From assembly GCA_025363355.1 (NCBI GenBank), contig JANYEB010000266.1:1-38159 (forward strand): 38,159 nt of DNA, given 5' to 3'. The position numbers and the translations under genes were made by a program. Below, one piece after another: positions 1 to 9,200 of the stretch. The notes under the pieces are model-generated. The model ran no database searches. It saw only the letters and a list, made by a program, of their open reading frames with translations, and had not been told where the DNA came from. This DNA comes from Chitinophagaceae bacterium. Lineage in GTDB: Bacteria > Bacteroidota > Bacteroidia > Chitinophagales > Chitinophagaceae. The first letter of the stretch is position 1; the number at the start of each line of letters is the position of its first letter.

Positions 1-252
1 TAAACTTGGGCAACCACTATCTAAAACAAAATTTCCTTCTATACCATCTATAATAGCTTTTAATAAAATAAGATTTCCAGCTCTGCTAAACGGCATCACA
101 AAACTTGAAGAATCGCTAGACAAATTGTTTAATTGATAAAACTGGACTATATGAATTGGCTTTGATACAGCTTTAAAAACATCTTTTGCATTTGCATAAA
201 AATTGATGCAAATGAAAACAAGAATGAATAGTATGTTTCTTTTAGTAGCGAT
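1..252 (-). CDS. Secreted aspartyl-protease-like protein (retropepsin-type), N-terminal part only
   Basis: This is the first 84 codons of a minus-strand gene that runs off the left edge. The translation begins with a signal-peptide-like stretch (KRNILFILVFICINFYANA), followed by about 40 residues, and then a segment ending FVLDSGCPSL. A hydrophobic strand followed by LDSG is the catalytic-aspartate signature of retropepsin-like aspartyl proteases, which are often secreted in Bacteroidota. The frame is open from a TAA just upstream of position 252, but it contains no ATG, GTG or TTG before the signal peptide. The best-placed initiator would be ATC at 252-250, giving (M)ATKRN. The start is therefore either non-canonical or damaged, and the 5' end is uncertain. 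An internal ATG (MPFSRAGN) would remove the signal peptide. The protease call rests on one motif. Confidence 0.55.
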   Translation of the reverse strand, partial: MATKRNILFILVFICINFYANAKDVFKAVSKPIHIVQFYQLNNLSSDSSSFVMPFSRAGNLILLKAIIDGIEGNFVLDSGCPSL

Positions 253-410
253 GGCAGTTTAATTATCTTGCTAAAATAGCTACAATAGACTATTCTTACA
301 GTGTTATAACACAAACTGCATTTTACATATTTAAACGGCAATTATTATGGCAAATATTTCACTTCAAGAACACAACTGTTTTGCATTTAAGAAACCTTTT
401 AAAACTGGGC

Positions 411-1238
411 TTAAACCTCACTTATTTGTTTAAATGCTTTTCCAAAACAATCAATAACATCAGTCACTAGCATAGATTCCATACTTTGATTATTTAATGC
501 AATGTCAGCAGATAAACCATGCAGATAAACTCCTAATCGTGCTGCATCAAAAGCCATATAACCTTGGGCTAAAAAAGCAGTAATAATTCCTGTTAAAGCA
601 TCGCCAGAGCCACCCTTAGCCAACCCTGCATTGCCAGTTGTATTTACATAAGCCTTTGTTGAATTTGCAATGATTGTGTGATTGTTTTTTAACACAATAA
701 CAATATTATATTCCTTAGCTTTTATTAACGCAGTTTTAATTCTTTCGTTTTGATTTTGATGTTCGCCAAACAATCTATCAAACTCTTTAGGGTGCGGTGT
801 TATAATTGTTCCTTCTTTTAACAACGTCAATAGCTTTTTGTTTAAAGCAATAATATTTAATGCGTCTGCATCTAACAAAATTGGCTGCGTTGATTTTATA
901 ATAATTTGAGAAAGAAGGCTTTTGTTATTGGGTGTAATACCAATACCTGGGCCAATTGCAATAGCATTGAATTTAGCAATATCTAGTTCTCGATCTTCAC
1001 GCATTACTAGCATTGCCTCGGGTATAGTAGTTTGCAAAATGATTCGTTCTTTTTGAGGCACATTAACTGTTAACAAACCAGTACCACTTCGCAAACAAGC
1101 TTTGGCAGTAATAACTGCTGCACCCATTTTTCCTTTGCTTCCTGCAATGATTAAACTATGCCCAAAACTTCCTTTATGTGTGTTGGCTGCTCTTGGTTTA
1201 AATAAAGATGATACAATATTTTTTGTGAGTTTTTTCAT
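411..1238 (-). CDS. nnrD: ADP-dependent (S)-NAD(P)H-hydrate dehydratase
   Basis: This enzyme of about 275 residues repairs damaged NADH and NADPH by ADP-dependent dehydration of the S-hydrate. It has the ribokinase-like fold of the YjeF C-terminal (carbohydrate kinase-related) family. Visible signatures are GHSLIIAGSKGKMGAA near residue 26, AIAIGPGIG, LLDADALN, ITPHPKEFDRL, and the nucleotide/catalytic loop NAGLAKGGSGDALTG around residues 200-215. In many bacteria the epimerase (NnrE) is fused in front. Here only the dehydratase half is present, so the epimerase would have to be encoded elsewhere. I chose the ATG at 1238 (MKKLTKN). A longer reading from TTG at 1277 would place its start codon inside a perfect TACATTTG -7 promoter element. 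Function is confident from the motifs. The gene stands alone between divergent and co-directional neighbours. Confidence 0.93.
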   Translation of the reverse strand: MKKLTKNIVSSLFKPRAANTHKGSFGHSLIIAGSKGKMGAAVITAKACLRSGTGLLTVNVPQKERIILQTTIPEAMLVMREDRELDIAKFNAIAIGPGIGITPNNKSLLSQIIIKSTQPILLDADALNIIALNKKLLTLLKEGTIITPHPKEFDRLFGEHQNQNERIKTALIKAKEYNIVIVLKNNHTIIANSTKAYVNTTGNAGLAKGGSGDALTGIITAFLAQGYMAFDAARLGVYLHGLSADIALNNQSMESMLVTDVIDCFGKAFKQISEV

Positions 1239-1274
1239 TGTAAATAATGAAGTTTTTGAGATAATAGCTTCTAC

Positions 1275-1282
1275 CAAATGTA
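1275..1282 (-). promoter_or_regulatory. Bacteroidota -7 element upstream of nnrD
   Basis: On the minus strand this reads TACATTTG, an exact match to the Bacteroidota -7 consensus TAnnTTTG. It lies about 37 bp upstream of the chosen ATG at 1238, which would give a leader of roughly 30 nt. I see no clear TTG at the expected -33 spacing. It argues against a TTG start at 1277. Confidence 0.5.
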
Positions 1283-1430
1283 TGAAAAATGAAGTTGATA
1301 TTATTAGTAAAAAAAACTATTTCGATAATATGTGAATGATACAATTCAATTAATGTGTTGTGTAAGTATATCTTTAATCTTGCTTTCACCTTTGCATTTA
1401 AAGAATCTCAACTCATAAAATGCAATTGAT

Positions 1431-4400
1431 ATGAAAAACTTTTTACTTTCTTTTATTGTTCTTTTCTTTTTAATGCTTTCGATTTTTAGTTGTGCTCAAG
1501 CACCTAATTTAGGCACAGCATCTAGCTTTGCAGTATTTACATCCATTGGAGCCTTTAGCAATTCGGGCACAACAAATATTACTGGGAATATTGGTACTAA
1601 TGGAGGTGCAGTTACTGGATTTCCTCCAGGAGTTGTTTTAGGACAAACACATATTGCAAATGCCACTTCTTTACAAGCATCAACAGATGTAACGGTAGCT
1701 TATGCAGAACTTGCTGGCAAAACTTGTGGAGCTGTAATATCTACATCTATAGGAAATAATCAAACATTAACACCTAATACATATTGCATTGGTGCAGCTG
1801 CTACATTGAGTGGTAATTTGATTTTAGATGGACAAGGCAACCCAAATGCAGTATTCATTTTTCAAATTGATGGGGCTTTATCAACAAATAATTTCTCAAA
1901 TGTTATACTTATTAATTCAGCTACTCTATGCAATGTATTTTGGCAAGTGAATGGAGGATTTCTGTTGGGAGATTATTCTGTATTTAGAGGGACTATTCTT
2001 GCAAATGGAGCTGTTAGTTTATTAGAAGGCTCTGCTTTGTATGGTCAGGTACTAACAAAAACTGGAGCAATTGATTTGCACAATAACATTATTATACAGG
2101 CTGCAATACCAGTGGTGGCAAGTATTACAGGCAATTCAAATGCTTGTGTTGGTCAGCAAACAACATTAAGTAATGCAACACCAAATGGTACTTGGACAAG
2201 TAGCAATACTTCAATAGCTACCATTGATAATGCAGGAGTTGTTTTAGGTATTGATACAGGAGTTACCACAATAAGTTATACTGTTGCAAATGTTAATGGT
2301 TGTGTTACTACTTCAACTAAATTAATAACAGTTAATGCAGTGCCAACAGGAAACATAAGTGGTAGCAATACAATTTGTGCAGGCACGTCAACAAATCTTA
2401 CAGTTCATCTTACAAATGGTTCGCCTTGGAGTATTACTTACACAGATAGCACCACACCTGTAACAATAAATGGTATTGATAGTTCAACATATATTATTAC
2501 AGTTGCTCCCACTTCCACTAAAACATACACATTAACAAATGTAACAAGCAATGGCTGTAGTGCAGCAGGCACAGGCTCTGCAACAATAACTGTATTTGCA
2601 GAAACGCCTATTGGATATACACATAGCTGGAATGGATCGGTTGATATTAACTGGAACAATGCTTCAAATTGGTGTCCTGCATCTGTACCTACAATTAATG
2701 ATGGAGCATACATACATTTTACAAATAATCAGCCTACAATAATATCATCAACTCAATCAATAAGAAACTTAGGAATTGATTCAAATGCAATTGTAACAAT
2801 TGATTCTAATGCAACATTAGCTATAACAAAAAGTGTTTTAAGTAGAGGTAAAATAATAGGGCTGGGTAATTTAGTAATGAATGGCAATACTCTAGATACG
2901 ATTAGTGGTGTTGTTACTATTGCTAATCTTAGTATAAATAATATTACAGGAACAAGCATTCTTGGTGGTAATGCAAATACAGTAAGTGTTACAAAAGTGC
3001 TTACTGTTACAGGAGTGTTTAACACAAATGATAATCTTGTTTTAACAAGCAATGCAAGTGGCACTGCACGAGTGGCAGAATCTTATGGAACTATTATTGG
3101 TGCTGCAACTGTGCAACGATATATTCCTGGCAAAAGAGCTTGGAGATTTTTAACTGCACCTTTAAGTAGCAATGGAATGAGTGCTGTAACACTAAGTAAT
3201 AGTTGGCAATTGAATACTTACATTGTTGGTCCAACAGGAACAGGATTAGACTTTACATCTCCAAAGTATAGTATGCAAACCTTTAGTAATAATAGTTGGG
3301 TTAACGTATCGGATCCAACTAACACTTTAATTTTTAATAGCACTGCAACTACAAGTAACAAAGCATTTGCTTCATTTATTGTGGGAGATAGAACGCCAAG
3401 CAATTTAATCATTCCTAATTTTAATAATACAACCCTTAGTGCTACTGGAAAGTTATTGCAAGGCACACAAACATTTAATCTTAGTGGTATTGTGTTGGAT
3501 GATTATGCATTCATTGGAAATCCTTATGCAAGCCCTATTGATTTGAATCAAGTTTATTTAAACGCTTCTACTACTAACATTAATAGGACTTTTTATACTT
3601 GGGATCCATTAATTGGTACAGGATTTAATACAGGTGGCTATGTTACTATTAGCTGGAATGGAAGTAATGGTTATGATATAGTTCCACCAAGCACAGCACA
3701 AACACAACACATTCAAAGTGGTCAGGCATTTTTTGTACAAGCTGCTGCAAGCAATGCTGCTATTAGTTTTGAAGAAAATGATAAAAGCACCAACAGCACT
3801 AATAGTGTGTTTGGAACTACTAATAATTCTACTGATAAACTTTTCATTAATCTGCAAAAAAATACTGGCTCAAGTTTAATTACAACCGATGGTGTTTTAA
3901 GCAGTTTTAGTGCAGCATACAGCAAAGCAGTTTTATGGAGTGAGGATGCTGAAAAATTAAGTAATAATGAAGAAAGCATCACTTTAGTAAGAGGTAGTAA
4001 TTGGTTAAGTATAGAAAGAAGACCTTATGTTTCAACAAATGCAGATACCTTGTTTTTGCGTGTTAACAATCTTACATTAAATACTGCTTATGCTTTTCAA
4101 TTTCAACCACAAAACTGGGATGCAGGAATGCAAGCTGTTTTGGTTGATAATTTACTTTTTACTGAGACGCCTATTAATTTACAAGCAAACAATACCATAC
4201 AATTTACAGCTACTGCAACCAACCTAAATAATAGATTTATTATCATTATAAAAAATGCTGGAATATTATATAGCAACACGCTAAATATTCAAGCACAGCG
4301 TAAAGAAAAATTAGTAATCATTAACTGGAGTATTGCTAGCGAAAAAGACATTAAAGAGTACTGGATTGAAAGAAGCATTAATGCTAAAGATTTTGAAGAA

Positions 4401-4841
4401 CTTGGTGTGCAAAAAACTAATGGCAATATTAATTACTCATTTACCGATAACACATTGCCAGCAATAAATAATAATGCAAATGCCATTGTTTACTACAGAA
4501 TAAAATCAATACTTAATAACGATAAAATAAAATATAGCAATATAGCTACTATTAATCTGTTGCCACAAGTTGCTAATTCAATTACAGTATATCCAAATCC
4601 AGTAAAAGGCAATATGATACAACTGCAATTAGAAGCTTTTACAAAAGGAAAATATAATGCTACGTTAATAGATGCTGCTGGCAAAAAAATAGCCACATCA
4701 ATATTTAGCCATACAGGTGGTGCTGCAACAAAAACACTACAACTCAACTATTCTTCAAACTTTAAAAATGGTTTATACCAGCTATTTATTGAAGGAAATG
4801 GGATAACAAAAACATTATCAATATATATCAGTCAATATTAG
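1431..4841 (+). CDS. DUF3494 ice-binding-like secreted adhesin with Ig-like modules and T9SS type A sorting domain
   Basis: This is a 1136-residue secreted protein. Residues 1-24 form a signal peptide (ends CAQA). Residues about 26-228 match the DUF3494 ice-binding/antifreeze beta-solenoid family (LGTASSFAVFTSIGAFSNSG, ITGNIGTNGGAVTGFPPG, VFIFQIDGAL, FWQVNGG, FRGTILANGAVSL, GSALYGQVLTKTGAIDL). Next come two Ig-like/BIG2-type repeats (about 230-310 and 310-390), a WNGSVDINWNNASNWCP module common in Bacteroidota surface proteins, a long Asn/Ser/Thr-rich region, and a C-terminal T9SS sorting domain of about 75 residues starting near VYPNPVKGN. Export would be by Sec and then T9SS, ending on the surface or in the medium. 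Members of this family bind ice or act as adhesins; which applies here cannot be read from sequence. The next gene starts 25 bp downstream and may be co-transcribed. The ATG at 1431 directly precedes the signal peptide. Confidence 0.88.
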   Translation: MKNFLLSFIVLFFLMLSIFSCAQAPNLGTASSFAVFTSIGAFSNSGTTNITGNIGTNGGAVTGFPPGVVLGQTHIANATSLQASTDVTVAYAELAGKTCGAVISTSIGNNQTLTPNTYCIGAAATLSGNLILDGQGNPNAVFIFQIDGALSTNNFSNVILINSATLCNVFWQVNGGFLLGDYSVFRGTILANGAVSLLEGSALYGQVLTKTGAIDLHNNIIIQAAIPVVASITGNSNACVGQQTTLSNATPNGTWTSSNTSIATIDNAGVVLGIDTGVTTISYTVANVNGCVTTSTKLITVNAVPTGNISGSNTICAGTSTNLTVHLTNGSPWSITYTDSTTPVTINGIDSSTYIITVAPTSTKTYTLTNVTSNGCSAAGTGSATITVFAETPIGYTHSWNGSVDINWNNASNWCPASVPTINDGAYIHFTNNQPTIISSTQSIRNLGIDSNAIVTIDSNATLAITKSVLSRGKIIGLGNLVMNGNTLDTISGVVTIANLSINNITGTSILGGNANTVSVTKVLTVTGVFNTNDNLVLTSNASGTARVAESYGTIIGAATVQRYIPGKRAWRFLTAPLSSNGMSAVTLSNSWQLNTYIVGPTGTGLDFTSPKYSMQTFSNNSWVNVSDPTNTLIFNSTATTSNKAFASFIVGDRTPSNLIIPNFNNTTLSATGKLLQGTQTFNLSGIVLDDYAFIGNPYASPIDLNQVYLNASTTNINRTFYTWDPLIGTGFNTGGYVTISWNGSNGYDIVPPSTAQTQHIQSGQAFFVQAAASNAAISFEENDKSTNSTNSVFGTTNNSTDKLFINLQKNTGSSLITTDGVLSSFSAAYSKAVLWSEDAEKLSNNEESITLVRGSNWLSIERRPYVSTNADTLFLRVNNLTLNTAYAFQFQPQNWDAGMQAVLVDNLLFTETPINLQANNTIQFTATATNLNNRFIIIIKNAGILYSNTLNIQAQRKEKLVIINWSIASEKDIKEYWIERSINAKDFEELGVQKTNGNINYSFTDNTLPAINNNANAIVYYRIKSILNNDKIKYSNIATINLLPQVANSITVYPNPVKGNMIQLQLEAFTKGKYNATLIDAAGKKIATSIFSHTGGAATKTLQLNYSSNFKNGLYQLFIEGNGITKTLSIYISQY

Positions 4842-4866
4842 TATTTACCCAGTTAAAATTCACAAA

Positions 4867-5529
4867 ATGAATAGTTATATTGAAAGAATAAGCTTGTGCT
4901 CGTTGGTAATATTTATATTAATAATCTCGCACTTTGAGACAGATAATTCTAAACCGATGGTTTTTGCATCGAGTAGTCTATTAAATTACAATACAGAGAA
5001 TTCTATTGACAATGCGGAGTATTCAATTACTAAACCATCAATAGACAACTATGCAACAAACAATACACAATATATTAATCAGACTAGTAATGTAAACAGC
5101 TCTAATACCACTGTTGAAGAAAAAGAAACAAAGCTTTCAATAAAATCAAATGATATAGATGTACCAAATAACACTTTAGTTTATAACGAAAATCAACAAT
5201 CACATTTGGGTAGTGAAGAATCAGGACCCAATAACAACAATCAATTTGAAGAAAATAACACCAATTTGATTGAGCCTGATAATACAGTTACAGTTGAAAA
5301 CTCTACTTTAAATAATAATTCAGAAAAAGAGCTTAATCTTGTTACTGAGGTTAGGCAAATAACTTCTCAACTTGCAAAAGCTCCAGCACCACCAGGTGGT
5401 GGTGAAGATCCGTTTGCTGTTCCAATTGATGATTTTTATGGAATTTTTTTAGTGTTGGGAGTATCGATTATTTTCGGAATAGCTAGAGTACGAAAACTTA
5501 AATCACTAAAATCAGTTTGCAAGATATAA
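4867..5529 (+). CDS. Asn/Ser/Thr-rich surface-protein candidate with PID-CTERM-like C-terminal tail
   Basis: This 220-residue protein has no recognisable catalytic domain. The N-terminus has a hydrophobic segment (residues about 9-23) that could be a signal anchor. The middle is a low-complexity Asn/Ser/Thr/Glu-rich linker. The end is tripartite: a proline/glycine stretch (PAPPGGGEDPFA), VPID at residues 185-188, a hydrophobic helix at about 190-207, and a basic tail (RVRKLKSLK). This arrangement resembles the PID-CTERM sorting signal described for Bacteroidota, where a short motif, a membrane helix and a basic cluster mark proteins for a dedicated anchoring protease. The gene lies 25 bp after the DUF3494 adhesin and may be in the same transcript. 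A role as a surface or anchored partner of the adhesin is inference. The PID motif is followed by D rather than the more usual G. Confidence 0.6.
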   Translation: MNSYIERISLCSLVIFILIISHFETDNSKPMVFASSSLLNYNTENSIDNAEYSITKPSIDNYATNNTQYINQTSNVNSSNTTVEEKETKLSIKSNDIDVPNNTLVYNENQQSHLGSEESGPNNNNQFEENNTNLIEPDNTVTVENSTLNNNSEKELNLVTEVRQITSQLAKAPAPPGGGEDPFAVPIDDFYGIFLVLGVSIIFGIARVRKLKSLKSVCKI

Positions 5530-5601
5530 CTACAAATGGCACTAAAATTCACAGTTGAAATTTACTGTTTCAAATAAACTAATAGTGTACTATTGCAAAT
5601 A

Positions 5602-6243
5602 ATGCAACATCTCATCATAGTAATATCAATAGGTTGGCTAGTTAGCTTTTTAGGGCAATTGCCATTGGGAACAATGAGCCTTACATCTACCCAAATTGCA
5701 GTAGAAGAAAATTTTAAAAATGCTTGGAAATATGCATTGGGTGTAGCTCTTATTGAAATCATTTATTTAAGATTGGTGCTAATTGGCACTAACTGGGTTA
5801 CAGAACATCAATTATTTTATGAAATATTTGGATGGGCTGCTGTAGCAATGTTTTTGGTGTTTGGCATACTTAGTTTTATATCTGCAATAAAACATAAAGA
5901 AGGAGATAAACCTTTACTACTTAAAAATAATGTGAACAGATTTTTTTTAGGCATTAGTATGAGTGCAGTAAATGTGGCACAAATTCCATTTTGGTTTATA
6001 TGGAGTACTTATGTGGTTGATTTAAAGGGAATGGATAGAACAACTATTGATTATAATTTTTTTACAGTTGGATGTGGTGTTGGAACTATTAGTGGGCTTG
6101 CATTGTATATGTATGGTGGCAAAGCAATTATTAATAAAGTTAAAAACGGAGCTAAAATATTGAGCATTATAATGGGTATTGTGTTTATTATTGCTGCATT
6201 GGTGCAAGCCTATAGAATGTTTTATGGGAACAGTTTGAAATAG
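5602..6243 (+). CDS. LysE-family exporter-like inner-membrane protein
   Basis: This protein of 213 residues has about six hydrophobic segments. Its N-terminus (IGWLVSFLGQLPLGTMSLTSTQIAVEENFKNAWKYALGVALIEIIY) matches the LysE/RhtB superfamily, with the conserved polar/Pro-Gly region in helix 1 and a second copy-like segment (FFLGISMSAVNVAQIPFWFIWSTYV) in the C-terminal half. The family exports amino acids or other small cationic or neutral compounds out of the cytoplasm. The substrate cannot be told here. I start at ATG 5602; the frame also has a TTG at 5593, but it adds only three residues. There is a 72-bp gap from the previous gene and a 53-bp gap to the next, so a shared transcript is possible but unproven. 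Confidence 0.75.
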   Translation: MQHLIIVISIGWLVSFLGQLPLGTMSLTSTQIAVEENFKNAWKYALGVALIEIIYLRLVLIGTNWVTEHQLFYEIFGWAAVAMFLVFGILSFISAIKHKEGDKPLLLKNNVNRFFLGISMSAVNVAQIPFWFIWSTYVVDLKGMDRTTIDYNFFTVGCGVGTISGLALYMYGGKAIINKVKNGAKILSIIMGIVFIIAALVQAYRMFYGNSLK

Positions 6244-6296
6244 TTACAAACAAACACTATTAATTTTATGAGGTAATTTTACACAGTTACTTTAAT

Positions 6297-9200
6297 TTGA
6301 ATTCCATCTTTAAAATATTAATCTTTTTAATGTTATTGACTTGTGCTAAGGCACAAGCACAGTTTTCGGCATCATCAAATTTTAGAATAAAAAAAATTGC
6401 AACAAAAAATAGTGTGTCTATAGATACATTAAGTATTCTACCTAATAGTTTTTTATTAAAAAATATCGATACTAGCTATTATACAATCAACTTTATTACT
6501 GCAACAATTTATTGGAAAAAACAATTGCAACAAGATAGTGTAACTGTTAGCTATCGCGTGTTTCCCTATAATTTCAATAAAACTTATAAAGGATTTAATT
6601 ATGATAGTGTTAAGGATAATTTTATAGCAGCACAGCCTTTTATTTTCAATAATAGCACAAGCAATTACAATGATAACAATGCTGCCTTTTTAGATTTTGG
6701 CAAAATCAATTACAGTGGAAGTTTTGGAAGAAATTTAAGCTTTGGAAATAATCAAGATGCTGTTTTCAATTCTCAATTAAACTTACAATTAAATGGAATC
6801 ATTGGCGATAGCATTGAACTTGCTGCTGCTATTACAGATAACAATATTCCTATTCAACCAGATGGCACAACCCAACGTTTGAATGAGTTTGACAAAATAC
6901 TTTTACAGTTTAAAAAGAAAAATTGGCAGTTGAGTTTGGGTGATATTGATATAAAACAAAATCAAAATTATTTTCTAAATTTTTATAAACGTTTGCAAGG
7001 TGCATCTTATCAGCAAGAAAAAAAGAATGGTAATTTAACCAAGAATAAATTTTTAATAACTGGTGCTATTGCAAAAGGAAAATTTAATAGAAATGTGTTT
7101 AATGGACAAGAGGGTAACCAAGGTCCATATAGGTTACAAGGTGCCAATAGTGAAATTTATTTTATTGTTTTAGCAGGTACTGAAAGGGTTTTTATTGATG
7201 GAGAATTATTGAATAGAGGCGAAGACCAAGATTATGTAATTAACTACAACACAGCAGAATTAACGTTTACACCAAAACGTATGATTACTAAAGATAGAAG
7301 AATACAAATTGAATTTGAGTATGCCGAAAGAAGTTATTTAAACTCTATGTTTTATGTTAGCAATGAAGCACAAGTTTCTAGAAATCTAAAAATAAATATT
7401 GCTGCTTATACAAATTCTGATGCAAAAAATTCCCCCATCAATCAGCAATTAGATACTAAACAAAAACAATTTTTAGCAGATATTGGCAATAACAATCAAG
7501 CAGCATTTTATCCCTATGAAAGTATTGATAGTTTTTCTACCACAAAAATACTATATGCCAAAAGACCAAGCCCAATAAGCGTTTCAGATAGTATTTATGT
7601 TTACTCTACAAATAAAGATAGTGCAAAGTATAGTTTAATTTTTTCTGATGTTGGTGCTAATAAGGGAAATTATATTCCATTATTTAATGGTAGCAATGGC
7701 AAAGTTTATCAATGGGTTGCACCAGTTAATGGTATACCCCAAGGCAATTTTGAACCTGCTCAATTTTTGGTTACTCCCAAAAAACAACAAATTATCACTA
7801 TTGCCTCAGAATATTATATCAATAACAAAACAGTTTTAAAATCAGATATTGCAATGAGCAATTATGATGTAAATACTTTTTCTGCTATCGGCAAAAACGA
7901 TAATAAAGGACTTGCAGGAAAATTTATTTTACAGCATAATAGTAAATTAAATAGAAGCCTACAGTTCAATACTACATTGGGCTACGAATGGGCCGAACAA
8001 AATTTTAAACCTTTAGAAAGACTTCGTAGTGTTGAGTTTTCAAGAGATTGGGGTTTGCCAATTATTACAACTTCGGCAACAGAATATTTGCCTAAAGCAA
8101 GTTTTGAATTAAAAGATAACCAAAACAATTCTTTTTTATACACCACTGAAACATATTTAAGAAGTGATGATTACAAAGGTTATAAACAAACCTTGCAACA
8201 TATACACTCAATAAAAAATTGGAGCTTAAAAACTAACATAAGTTACACCAATAATGATGCAATAACAAGCAAAGGATATTTTTTTAGACCATCAGTTGAA
8301 TTGTCGAAATTGCTAAAGAAATTTCATAATTATAATATTGGTGTTGGCTATTCAATGGAAGATAATGAGCAGCATTCAAAGTCAACAGATACAATACTTT
8401 CAACAAGTTTTTCTTTTGAAACAATTTCTGCTTTTATAAAAAGCAATCAACAAAAAAATAATAAATGGGGATTTACATATTTTACAAGAGCTGATAAACT
8501 TCCGTCTCAAAAAACGCTAGTAGAAATTGATAGAAGTAATAACTATAATCTTACTGCTGATTTTTTAAACAATCCCAAACATTTGGTGAGATTGAACACT
8601 ACTTACAGAGAATTAAATGTTGTGAATCAAAATTTGACAACCATTAAACCTGATAATAGTTTGCTTGGTAGAGTTGAGTATAATATCAATGAATGGAAAG
8701 GGTTTGTTACTGGGTATGTTTTATATGAATTAGGTGCAGGACAAGAACAAAGAAGAGACTTTAGTTATCTTGAAGTTCAAGCTGGGCGTGGGCAATATGC
8801 TTGGAATGATTATAATGGTGATGGCATTCCCCAATTGAATGAATTTGAAATTGCACAGTTTGCAGATCAAGCAAAATATATAAGAATCTTTACTCCTACC
8901 AACCTGTTTATTAAAGCAAATTACAATCAGTTTAACTATAGCCTTAACATTAATCCAAGAGCAATTGCTGCAACAATCAAGAACAAAAATTTTAAGACCA
9001 TCATTACAAAATTCAATTTACAATCTTCACTACAAACTAGTAAAAAAGTGTTGAGTGATGGTAGTTTACATTTTAATCCCTTTGAAAAAAATATTGATGA
9101 CACAGCATTGATTAATTTAACAAATACACTTAGCAATACACTATCGTTTAACCGAGCAAGTTCTAGTTGGGGAATAGATATTTCTAATATCAATAATAAT

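Noticed and set aside
147-341. 64-residue minus-strand open frame with an ATG at 341
   Set aside because: It overlaps the protease-like frame in another reading frame, has no protein-like composition, and the overlapping frame shows a signal peptide and an LDSG motif instead.
1239-1430. Promoter for the DUF3494 gene
   Set aside because: A TAATCTTG sequence at 1375-1382 has one mismatch to the -7 consensus, but no TTG lies at the right spacing, so I do not call it.
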